From Holosporales bacterium (GTDB lineage: Bacteria > Pseudomonadota > Alphaproteobacteria > BNTO01), in the NCBI GenBank assembly GCA_031290075.1, contig JAITOG010000037.1:1-6971 (forward strand): a stretch of 6,971 nt of DNA, given 5' to 3'. The position numbers were made by a program, and so were the translations under genes. A model generated the notes under the pieces. The model ran no database searches and had not been told where the DNA came from. It was given only the letters and a program-made list of their open reading frames with translations. Positions 1 to 5,721 of the stretch are shown one piece after another. How positions within the stretch are numbered: position 1 is the first letter of the stretch; each line of letters begins with the position of its first letter.

Positions 1-1
1 A

Positions 2-85
2 GCTGCTAACATGGATGTGAACCTTATTGCTTCTGTTACAGAACTTCCTGTTGAAGAAATATTGGCTTTAAAGGAAAAGGGTTAA
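2..85 (+). CDS. C-terminal end of an Rpn/PD-(D/E)XK nuclease-like protein (5' truncated)
   Basis: Only the last 27 codons and the TAA stop are inside the window, in the frame starting at base 2. The peptide contains MDVNLIASVTELPVEEILAL and ends in KEKG. A short helix of the form 'G/NMDxxLIaxvTgLsxEEIxxLK' is the usual tail of Rpn-family recombination-promoting nucleases / PD-(D/E)XK transposase-like proteins, which are abundant in intracellular bacteria. The catalytic nuclease domain would lie upstream and cannot be seen, so the assignment rests on this tail alone. A terminator-like hairpin follows 18 bases after the stop. Confidence 0.6.
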   Translation, partial: AANMDVNLIASVTELPVEEILALKEKG

Positions 86-103
86 ATCCAACAACCAAAC
101 ACC

Positions 104-126
104 AGCAAAGTTGATTTGCTCTTTTT
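104..126 (+). terminator. Probable rho-independent terminator
   Basis: AGCAAA (104-109) and TTTGCT (115-120) form a perfect 6-bp stem with a 5-base loop, followed at once by CTTTTT. It lies just after the stop of the truncated Rpn-like gene, where a terminator is expected. The stem is short and only moderately GC-rich, so efficiency may be modest. Confidence 0.55.
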
Positions 127-133
127 ACTTTCG

Positions 134-361
134 TAACTTAGAAGCTGTCTTCATGGATATTTTTTTTACTGGTGTTTTATACCCAAACCCCAAAAATTGC
201 GGATTCAAACTTCTTGGGTTTCAAGATTGGCAGCAATTAAAATCCGCATTCTTTGGGGGCCCCGGTATATAATGCTACATACACTAAATACACTGCGCTT
301 ATGCGCTCCATTTTTCCTTAAACCCTCACTTAAAATATCCATAAAGACAGCTTCTGAGTTA
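134..361. repeat. Palindromic element, family P, copy A (interrupted by an M element)
   Basis: The ends are long inverted repeats: 134-164 pairs with 332-361 with about two mismatches in 30 bases (shared block AGAAGCTGTCTT.ATGGATATTTT). The same end sequence recurs in copy B at 3222-3367. Further shared blocks are ACTGGTGTTTT next to the left arm, TTTTTCCTTAAA next to the right arm, and an AATACACT..GCGCTT segment in the middle. The left part of the core present in copy B is missing here and is replaced by M copy 1 (178-269). The element ends 11 bases from the stop of the minus-strand gene at 373. On the minus strand, 342-205 is open for 45 codons starting MDILSEGLRKNG. This is noted as an element-borne frame, not as a proven gene. 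Confidence 0.85.
178..269 (+). repeat. MITE-like hairpin element, family M, copy 1 (nested in P copy A)
   Basis: This 92-base unit runs from TATACCC to GGTATA and has imperfect terminal inverted repeats of about 30 bases, with TTGCGGATT near the left arm and AAATCCGCATT near the right. It matches the reverse complement of 5722-5815 with only a few differences. It is bracketed by both halves of P copy A, so it appears to have entered an existing P element and removed or displaced part of its core. No transposase is encoded; any movement would need enzymes supplied in trans. Confidence 0.85.
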
Positions 362-372
362 GAATTTGAGCT

Positions 373-957
373 TTATTGCGCAGAAATAGTTAGAGGGTCA
401 GGGTGGATTTCGCGTAGCAGCACAGGAATATCAGCTTCAGTCAGAGAAAAATCATCAGATTCAAATAGATGGGGCAGCCGCACAGGATCTTCCTCATCGC
501 TTTCTTCTTCTTTTGTTACATCTTCTATCAACGACTCTACAAGTATTCCTAAATTCGGGTTATCTGCTTTTAAACTCTGCGTCTCTAATAATTCTCCAAA
601 CTCTTCTGTATGATTAATTAAAAATTTATATATCTTATAAGCAAGAAAAAGTTTGTCAATTCTTTTAAGAACTTCTTGTGGATTATCTGTAAGGAATCTT
701 ATTTCTTTTTTTAAATTTTTCTTGCTTTTTTTACTACCGTGATTACGACGAATAATAGAGTCCTTCACACTATTTTCTGGATTAGGTCTTTGAAATGCCT
801 CTAACAGTTCAAATGTAAGTCTTGTAGAAGGACGAGAAAATAATGAAAGATCTTGGTATCGTTCAGCAGTGAATCCAACAGTAGAAAAACTGCATACCAA
901 TAAACTTGCTTGTGCAGTAGTACGTAATAACGATTTTGAAAATACAATACGAAACAT
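373..957 (-). CDS. Hypothetical exported protein, 194 aa
   Basis: I do not recognise a family. The N-terminus looks like a Sec signal peptide: a basic start (MFRIVFSKSLLR), a hydrophobic stretch (ASLLVCSFSTVGF) and a possible signal peptidase I site after GFTA near residue 30. The mature part is highly charged: a lysine-rich segment around residues 70-85 (RRNHGSKKSKKNLKKE), helix-like sequence at 85-140 (LKRIDKLFLAYKIYKFL) and an acidic stretch near 145-156 (TKEEESDEEDP). No membrane segment follows the signal. It begins 57 bases after the tilS stop on the same strand, so it may be co-transcribed with tilS, although that spacing also allows its own start signal. No good Shine-Dalgarno sequence sits at the usual distance; AGGTGG lies more than 20 bases upstream. 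Downstream is P copy A, whose hairpin could end the transcript. Confidence 0.65.
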   Translation of the reverse strand: MFRIVFSKSLLRTTAQASLLVCSFSTVGFTAERYQDLSLFSRPSTRLTFELLEAFQRPNPENSVKDSIIRRNHGSKKSKKNLKKEIRFLTDNPQEVLKRIDKLFLAYKIYKFLINHTEEFGELLETQSLKADNPNLGILVESLIEDVTKEEESDEEDPVRLPHLFESDDFSLTEADIPVLLREIHPDPLTISAQ

Positions 958-1014
958 ATTTAAAACTTTTTTTAAAACCCCACCTTTAAAGTGTTATACA
1001 AGCAAAATTTTATG

Positions 1015-2016
1015 TCAAGGTGGTCTATTAGAAGTTTTTAAAGGGCGGTTTTCTTTTAAAATTTCCAAAAAACCAGATTTTTTACGGATTATACAGCCTC
1101 GTGCAGTTGCTGCCCGAAAGTCTCGTTTAGTTATTTTTTCATATAACCTATCTAAAATCCCTTGAGAACAAGGAGTTTTGTTTTCACATACCTGCAAAAA
1201 AACATTGCTTAACACCATTTTCACAACTTGTGGAATTTGAGTTTTTGTAAGCTCTACACTAAACTTAATTATTCCATTTTCTTTTTGTATATAATCTTTA
1301 ATAGCTTTTTTTGCTAAGTCTTGTAATTGGTTTTCTAAATTTTGAAGATATTTTATTGAGGAAATAACAGCTTGTTTTTTTAACCCTATTTCTTCTAAAA
1401 CCATCCAACTTTTTCTAATAAAAACTCTTTCAAATTTTTCATCCTCATTAGAGGAATCATTTATATAATCTTGTTTAAAATATTGTTGAAGTATTTCCTT
1501 TAAATCTTCTTGAGGAATTTCTAAAAGTGGACGAATAATTTGAATTTGATTCAAATAGGATATTGGTCGTATTGAGCATAACCCTGTAAGGCTAGCACCG
1601 CGCTTTAAGCGCATAAGAAAAGTTTCTGTTTGATCACCGGCATGGTGAGCTGTGTAAAGCGCAGTAATCCCATTTTCTTTGCAAAAACCAGTTAAAAGCT
1701 GGTAACGCGCTTGGCGTGAAGCTTCCTCTATTTGCGAAGCTAGGGGAGCATGTTCCCATGTTAAAACTTTGTGATTCATCTTATATTTAGAGAGCCATAA
1801 ATGAACTTGCTCTGCTTCATCCCGAGATTCAGGGCGCAAACGATGATCAACCGTTACAGCAATCAAATTTTCATTAGAACCCAAAGTATTAAGTAAAAAT
1901 TCGTTGAATAACAACGTGAGGGCCATACTATCTGCTCCCCCTGAAACGCCGATAGCAAATTTATTTTTATAGGGAAATATTTGAATAATTTTTGTGAACT
2001 CTTTTAGACTAAACAT
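1015..2016 (-). CDS. tilS: tRNA(Ile)-lysidine synthase TilS
   Basis: TilS is the cytoplasmic enzyme that uses ATP to attach lysine to C34 of tRNA-Ile(CAU), changing its decoding from AUG to AUA. The N-type ATP pyrophosphatase domain fills residues 1 to about 215. Visible signatures are the PP-loop SGGADS (25-30), VDHRLRPES (56-64), TAHHAGDQTET (122-132), RPLLEIP (162-168) and DSSNEDEKFERVFIR (187-201). At 333 residues it is shorter than the E. coli protein of about 430; the region after the catalytic domain is a lysine-rich helical segment and no clear C-terminal TilS domain is seen. The ATG at 2016 is 20 residues before the first core strand (FAIGVSGG) and has AGAAG a few bases upstream as a weak ribosome site. 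It is divergent from tRNA-Leu. Confidence 0.95.
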   Translation of the reverse strand: MFSLKEFTKIIQIFPYKNKFAIGVSGGADSMALTLLFNEFLLNTLGSNENLIAVTVDHRLRPESRDEAEQVHLWLSKYKMNHKVLTWEHAPLASQIEEASRQARYQLLTGFCKENGITALYTAHHAGDQTETFLMRLKRGASLTGLCSIRPISYLNQIQIIRPLLEIPQEDLKEILQQYFKQDYINDSSNEDEKFERVFIRKSWMVLEEIGLKKQAVISSIKYLQNLENQLQDLAKKAIKDYIQKENGIIKFSVELTKTQIPQVVKMVLSNVFLQVCENKTPCSQGILDRLYEKITKRDFRAATARGCIIRKKSGFLEILKENRPLKTSNRPP

Positions 2017-2042
2017 AAGCTTCTAACAATTTATTATTACGC

Positions 2043-2072
2043 AGTATACCTCATTTTATAAGGAAAAACACA
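2043..2072 (-). promoter_or_regulatory. Possible tilS promoter
   Basis: On the minus strand TATACT (2048-2043) is a good -10 box placed 26 bases before the tilS ATG. The -35 region at 17-18 bases spacing (GTGTTT or TGTGTT) is poor, so this is only the best candidate in the 151-base divergent gap between tilS and tRNA-Leu. Confidence 0.3.
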
Positions 2073-2110
2073 GTACTTATTTGGTATAATGTAAGTGCAA
2101 TTTGGAAATG

Positions 2111-2140
2111 TTGTCAGCAAAATTTTTTATTGCATATTAT
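2111..2140 (+). promoter_or_regulatory. Promoter of tRNA-Leu (and probably tsaB-rimI)
   Basis: TTGTCA (2111-2116) and TATTAT (2135-2140) are separated by 18 bases and would start transcription about 20 bases before the tRNA. A second candidate upstream is the extended -10 TGGTATAAT (2082-2090), which has no clear -35. No better promoter is seen between the tRNA and tsaB, so this site may also drive tsaB and rimI by read-through. Confidence 0.6.
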
Positions 2141-2167
2141 TATAGTAATTTGTAGTGTTATAGTGTC

Positions 2168-2252
2168 GCGGCTGTGGCGAAATTGGTAGACGCGCAGCGT
2201 TGAGGTCGCTGTGGGGCAACCTGTGGAAGTTCGACTCTTCTCGGCCGCACCA
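2168..2252 (+). tRNA. tRNA-Leu, anticodon GAG, with encoded CCA
   Basis: The 85-base sequence folds as a class II tRNA. The acceptor stem is GCGGCTG/CGGCCGC with one G-U pair. The D-arm contains AATTGGTAGA. The anticodon stem CAGCG/CGCTG encloses the loop TTGAGGT with anticodon GAG at 2202-2204. A long variable arm (about GGGGCAACCTG) follows, and the T-arm has stem GGAAG/CTTCT around TTCGACT. The discriminator is A2249 and CCA is encoded at 2250-2252. It reads CUC/CUU leucine codons. A decayed M element begins at the very next base. Confidence 0.97.
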
Positions 2253-2348
2253 TATTACTTGGAGCTTCAAAAAATGTGGATTTTGGTTGGCTACATTCTC
2301 CTGGGAATTCAGGTAACTTGGATCCGTAATTTTTGAGGTTTAGGTATA
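2253..2348 (-). repeat. MITE-like hairpin element, family M, copy 3 (diverged)
   Basis: Read on the minus strand, this stretch aligns along its whole length with M copies 1 and 2. Matching landmarks are TATACC(T)AAACC(T)CAAAAATT(A)CGGAT at one end and AAAATCC(A)CATT(T)TTTG toward the other. It is clearly more diverged than copies 1 and 2 are from each other, so it is an older insertion. It fills nearly the whole gap between the tRNA CCA end and the tsaB start and shares orientation with copy 2. Confidence 0.65.
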
Positions 2349-2366
2349 TTTTCTTGTTGATCATGT

Positions 2367-3248
2367 GTGAAGGTCTTGAGCAAAAATAAAACAATACTTT
2401 CAATCTACTCCGATGGAGAATGCGGAGCAGTTACATTTTTAAAAGGGAGTAAACTTTTTTCAGAAGAAATTTATTGGGAAGATGGAAAATCCCAATCTAT
2501 TGATCTTTTGCTTTTAATTGAAAAAATTATAAAAACTGCTAATTTTGACACAAAAAAAGAAAAAATAGACGTAATTATAGCTCCAAAGGGGCCATCTTCT
2601 TTTACAACAACAAGAACACTATTAACAATTGCCAAATCTTTTCAATTCTGTTTTCCAAATGCCGAGATTTTTGCTCCGTCTCACTTCCATGTTTTAGCTT
2701 TTGCTGCAAAAGATGAAATTAGATGCGAAAAATCTAATAGACTTTTTTCGAAACCAATTTCTTCTAGCAAAGTTGAAGTAGCATACGAAGCGCAGAACCA
2801 GGGTGTATTAGATGAGGATTCGAGCATCGATGCGACGAACAAATTTGCAGAAGAAATTGAGTTACGAGAGAAGTCTATTGAATCTGAAAAATATTTTTAT
2901 GTATTAATAGATGCTTTAAATAATGGGTTTTACTGCGCCTTTTTTAAGTTAGATAAAAATAAAATAGTTCCAATGATGATTGAAGAGCCTGCGTTTTATG
3001 ACAAGTATTCTTCAAATATATTTTTAGAAAAATGTAAACATAAAGTATTAATAACGAATTTTAAAAACACTTCAAACATTTTTGATGATTTTAAAATTGT
3101 AAAAATTTCAAAGAACCTATCAGAACAACAAATAAACTTGTACAAAAATGGGGTTGAAAATAATTTGGAATGTTCGGAATTCAGACCGTTTTACTTGCAT
3201 ATACCAGATTTCAAAAAAGTAAGAAGCTGTTTTCATGGATTATTTTAA
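2367..3248 (+). CDS. tsaB: tRNA t6A biosynthesis protein TsaB, divergent, with repeat-derived insert and tail
   Basis: TsaB is the non-catalytic ASKHA-fold partner of TsaD (with TsaE) in making N6-threonylcarbamoyladenosine at position 37 of ANN-decoding tRNAs. Family features are ILSIYSDGECGAVTF (10-24), the IAPKGPSSFTTTRTLLTIAKS block (71-91; usually GPGSFTGLR), FAPSHFHVLAFAA (102-114), the strand YFYVLIDALNNGFYCAFF (176-193; usually DAR..E.Y) and a terminal FYLHIPDFKK. Two glycines of the GPGSFTG motif are replaced (Ser and Thr). The protein has 293 residues against about 230 normally. Residues 124-171 correspond to an in-frame palindromic element, and the last residues (about RSCFHGLF) and the stop come from P copy B. 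Without the insert the length is about 245. The start is GTG at 2367, since an in-frame TGA lies at 2358-2360; TTG at 2376 is an alternative. No clear Shine-Dalgarno sequence is seen. Confidence 0.88.
   Translation: MKVLSKNKTILSIYSDGECGAVTFLKGSKLFSEEIYWEDGKSQSIDLLLLIEKIIKTANFDTKKEKIDVIIAPKGPSSFTTTRTLLTIAKSFQFCFPNAEIFAPSHFHVLAFAAKDEIRCEKSNRLFSKPISSSKVEVAYEAQNQGVLDEDSSIDATNKFAEEIELREKSIESEKYFYVLIDALNNGFYCAFFKLDKNKIVPMMIEEPAFYDKYSSNIFLEKCKHKVLITNFKNTSNIFDDFKIVKISKNLSEQQINLYKNGVENNLECSEFRPFYLHIPDFKKVRSCFHGLF
2736..2879 (+). repeat. Palindromic element, family P, copy C, inserted in frame within tsaB
   Basis: Arms 2736-2783 and 2831-2879 are inverted repeats over about 48 bases with roughly 75-80% pairing; the ends are AATAGACTT and AAGTCTATT, and AATTTCTTCT pairs with AGAAGAAATT. 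The centre (about 2785-2837) matches the reverse complement of the core of P copy B (3262-3321) with blocks ACGAAGCGCAGAACC, GTGTATTAGA, TGAGGATTCGAGCA and GACG, apart from short deletions. The 144 bases are 48 codons, so the tsaB frame is kept. The position falls between two conserved TsaB blocks that are normally only a few residues apart. The core encodes EAQNQGVLDEDSSIDATN, and the same frame in copy B gives EAQNRSVLDIHEDSSTG. Confidence 0.85.
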
Positions 3249-3367
3249 CTGGTGTTTTTTACGTCAAATCCGGTGCTCGAATCCTCATGTATATCTAATA
3301 CACTCCGGTTCTGCGCTTCGTTTTTCCTTAAAAACCCCTAGTTAAAATATCCATGAAAACAGCTTCT
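3222..3367. repeat. Palindromic element, family P, copy B, at the tsaB end
   Basis: The left arm 3222-3250 pairs almost perfectly with 3340-3367 (AGAAGCTGTTTTCATGGAT, one extra T, then ATTTTAACT). Pairing continues inward imperfectly (GGTGTTTTTTA against TTAAAAACCCC), giving arms of about 45 bases around a core at 3262-3321. The left arm supplies the last codons and TAA of tsaB, and the right end lies 14 bases before the rimI ATG. The end sequences match P copy A and the core matches P copy C. The large hairpin could weaken read-through from tsaB into rimI. Confidence 0.9.
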
Positions 3368-3381
3368 AAAAGAATTTGCCA

Positions 3382-3891
3382 ATGAAGGAAAATCTGCTAA
3401 TTAGGAAAGCAACTTTAAACGATATTGAAAATTTACTATCTCTGCATCAGGAAAATTTTTTACAAAAATTCGATTCTCCATGGAATCGCAAACAATTTTG
3501 TGACTTTTTTCAGCAAGATTGGGGAAAAATGTTTTTAGCGAGTTTTTATGAAAAAAATAATTTTTTTGCAAAATTTCACGAAAAAATCGTTGGCATGGTT
3601 GCCATAATGGAAACTCCGGAATCGATTGAAATTTTAACAATTGCAGTTGCTTCCAATTTTAAAAGGCAAGGAATTGCAACGCAAATGTTTGAATATTTAT
3701 TCCAGAAATATATAAAAAAAAACTTTTTTCTTGAAGTTGTTGAAAGTAATTTTTCAGCAATTAACCTATATAAAAAACTTGGTTTTATTGAAATCAACAA
3801 AAGGAAAAAGTATTACTTTTCCCAAGATAAAAAAGAATCAGCAAATGCGCTAGTTATGCGCTTTAATCTTTTCCAGCAAACCGGGCAGTAA
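3382..3891 (+). CDS. rimI: GNAT N-acetyltransferase RimI (ribosomal protein S18-alanine type)
   Basis: RimI uses acetyl-CoA to acetylate the N-terminal alanine of ribosomal protein S18 and sometimes other proteins. Numbering from the ATG at 3382 (169 residues): the GNAT N-terminal IRKATLNDIENLLSL (7-21), strand and motif A EILTIAVASNFKRQGIAT (83-100) with the RQGIAT acetyl-CoA loop, LEVVESNFSAINLYKKLGF (117-135; family form LEVRxSNxxAxxLYxxxGF), the YY pair at 144-145 and ALVM (156-159). An in-frame TTG two codons earlier (3376) is possible, but the ATG fits the family N-terminus better. It follows tsaB, a common pairing in alphaproteobacteria, but here P copy B lies between them. Its last 29 bases overlap metG on the opposite strand. 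A generic GNAT role cannot be excluded. Confidence 0.88.
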   Translation: MKENLLIRKATLNDIENLLSLHQENFLQKFDSPWNRKQFCDFFQQDWGKMFLASFYEKNNFFAKFHEKIVGMVAIMETPESIEILTIAVASNFKRQGIATQMFEYLFQKYIKKNFFLEVVESNFSAINLYKKLGFIEINKRKKYYFSQDKKESANALVMRFNLFQQTGQ

Positions 3892-5617
3892 GCTCTTTCA
3901 CTGTTTCTTCATCTATTTTATGAAAAAGCTGAATTGGCTCCCCAATTTTGTGTCCTTTCTCGAAATATCTGAAATTAACACAATCCGTAATTTTCGTTGT
4001 ACGTAAATTTTCTATTTCATCATCTAGCACTGCAAAAATTTTTTCGGATGTTTTAGGGATGAATGGGAAGCTGACAATAGCGAAAACCCTTAGCAAATGT
4101 ATACAATGTATAAGCGTAATTTGGCATTGCTCTATATTAGTTTTAGCGCTATTCCACGGGGCGTTTTGGGTAATATATTCATTTCCTAGCACCCATAAAG
4201 CACGAAGCTCAGCCATAGTCACACGGAATTTCCGTTCTAATAGGGATTGATTAATTTTTTCTATAAAATCTTTTACTTTCTTTTCAAGATTGAAATCTAT
4301 ATTTTTATTTGAAAGTTCTATATTTATTTTTAAATCAAAGTATTTTTTATGTAAAGCTACAGTTCTTGTAAGGAAATTCCCCAAAGTATCGGCCAAATTT
4401 TTATTAACAACAGCGGCAAAAGAAGCGAAAGAGAAATCTGAATCAGATGTTTCTGGGCAATTTGCAAGCAAATAGTATCTCCAATAATCTGCTGGGTATA
4501 GATTTAGCGCAACATCTGTGAAAACCCCTCTTTGTTGGCTGGTCGAAAATTTCCCGTGTTCGTATGTTAGCCAATGGAATCCTTTAATATCATTCACTTT
4601 TTTGAATTTTTCCCCAGTTCCCAGGATCATTGCTGGCCAAAAAACTGAATGAAAGGGAACATTGTCTTTTGCCATAAACTCAGCATAAAAAACATCATCC
4701 TCATTTTCTGGAAGCCACCATTTTTCCCAAATATCTGGATCGTTTATATTTTCAGCCCAGTCTTTGGTTATACTTATGTAGCCATTTGGCGCATCAAACC
4801 AAACGTAGAAAACTTTACTTTCTTGTGAAATTTCCTCTTTAGAATTATTTTCTTCAATAGACTTTTTTTGTCTATTAATCCAAGCTAGCGGAACGTTGAT
4901 TCCCCATTTTAAATCTCTTGTAATACAGCGGGGACGCAATCCTTCTTTGATCCATTTTCGCGCGATCCCTTTAACAGTATCAGACCAATTTGTCTTTTTT
5001 TCTACCCATGCGGCAACTTTTGACTCTAGCTTTGGCATATCAAGAAAGAAATGTTTCGTTTTCTGTAGAACTATATTTTTGCTTTTGCTTATTGCTGAAT
5101 GGGGATCCACAAGCTCTTCAGGATTTAACAAAACGCCACACCCTTCGCATTGATCTCCTCTAGCTCGGGTATAGCCGCAATGCGGACAAGTTCCTTCTAC
5201 ATATCTATCTGGCAAAAAACGCTTATCATCAAATGAATAGTATTGATCAATATATTGCTCTTGTATATATCCGTTTTCGTATAATTTTTTGAATATTTCA
5301 GTAGTAAAAATATGGTTTGATTTTGATGATGTTCTTCCAAAAAAGTCAAATTCAATATTAAATTGTTCGTATATTTCTTTTTGGATTTCATACATTTGTC
5401 TACAATATACTTCTATTGGTATTCCCGCAGTTTCAGCAGCAATTTCTGCTGGTGTACCATGCTCATCAGTACCGCAAATATATAAAACCTCTTTGCCACT
5501 TTGCCTAAGAAATCTAGCATAAACATCTGCTGGCAAAATAGAACCAATCAAATTTCCCAAATGTTTAACGCCGTTAATATAAGGTAATGCACTTGTAATA
5601 AGATAACGAATAGGCAC
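3863..5617 (-). CDS. metG: Methionyl-tRNA synthetase MetG
   Basis: MetG charges tRNA-Met with methionine using ATP in the cytoplasm. The class I Rossmann domain begins with ALPYINGVKHLGNLIGS, in which HLGN (19-22) is the HIGH-type motif, followed by CGTDEHGTPAE (48-58). The zinc-binding knuckle has CPHC (144-147) and a second Cys pair at 157 and 160 (CEGC). The KMSKS-type motif is KFSTS (356-360). An all-helical anticodon-binding domain follows, with NEYITQNAPW in its second half. At 584 residues it lacks the C-terminal tRNA-binding/dimer domain of the 677-residue E. coli enzyme. The HLGN/KFSTS type and the PADVYARF and DSDFSFASFAA blocks fit the form found in Alphaproteobacteria. The start is GTG at 5617: a TAG lies two codons upstream and the family N-terminus aligns there. 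A lysine/glutamate-rich insert (about 251-267) precedes KVFYVWFDAP. No strong Shine-Dalgarno sequence is visible. Confidence 0.97.
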   Translation of the reverse strand: MPIRYLITSALPYINGVKHLGNLIGSILPADVYARFLRQSGKEVLYICGTDEHGTPAEIAAETAGIPIEVYCRQMYEIQKEIYEQFNIEFDFFGRTSSKSNHIFTTEIFKKLYENGYIQEQYIDQYYSFDDKRFLPDRYVEGTCPHCGYTRARGDQCEGCGVLLNPEELVDPHSAISKSKNIVLQKTKHFFLDMPKLESKVAAWVEKKTNWSDTVKGIARKWIKEGLRPRCITRDLKWGINVPLAWINRQKKSIEENNSKEEISQESKVFYVWFDAPNGYISITKDWAENINDPDIWEKWWLPENEDDVFYAEFMAKDNVPFHSVFWPAMILGTGEKFKKVNDIKGFHWLTYEHGKFSTSQQRGVFTDVALNLYPADYWRYYLLANCPETSDSDFSFASFAAVVNKNLADTLGNFLTRTVALHKKYFDLKINIELSNKNIDFNLEKKVKDFIEKINQSLLERKFRVTMAELRALWVLGNEYITQNAPWNSAKTNIEQCQITLIHCIHLLRVFAIVSFPFIPKTSEKIFAVLDDEIENLRTTKITDCVNFRYFEKGHKIGEPIQLFHKIDEETVKELTARFAGKD

Positions 5618-5648
5618 AAGCTAAATCATAAAAGGTTGTAACAATAAA

Positions 5649-5677
5649 AGTATTCATTATTAATTTGGTTTGTGCAA
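5649..5677 (-). promoter_or_regulatory. Possible metG promoter
   Basis: On the minus strand TTGCAC (5677-5672) and AATACT (5654-5649) are 17 bases apart and would start transcription about 25 bases before the metG GTG. Both boxes are weak matches, so this is only the best-spaced pair found. A small GGGAT/ATCCC hairpin (5694-5714) lies further upstream with no assigned role. Confidence 0.3.
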
Positions 5678-5721
5678 TTAAAAATTTGAAATGGGATAAG
5701 AAAAATTTGATCCCCTCATTA

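Noticed and set aside
197..613. Plus-strand frame of 138 codons
   Set aside because: It starts inside the M/P repeats and runs antisense to the 194-residue gene; its composition (serine-rich) is typical of a shadow frame.
869..1165. Plus-strand frame of 98 codons
   Set aside because: Lies antisense to the ends of the exported-protein gene and tilS, with no start signal and no family features.
2158..2403. Minus-strand frame of 81 codons over tRNA-Leu
   Set aside because: It runs through the tRNA and the decayed M element, so it is a chance frame.
3376..3381. TTG start for rimI
   Set aside because: It adds only two residues; the ATG at 3382 is a better codon and fits the family N-terminus.
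3401..3800. Two minus-strand frames opposite rimI
   Set aside because: Both are shadows of rimI, which has clear GNAT motifs.
3948..5522. Several frames on both strands within metG
   Set aside because: All lie inside the continuous, motif-complete MetG coding sequence.
5694..5714. GGGAT...ATCCC hairpin as a terminator or riboswitch
   Set aside because: The stem is only 5 bp and has no following T-run or recognisable riboswitch motif.
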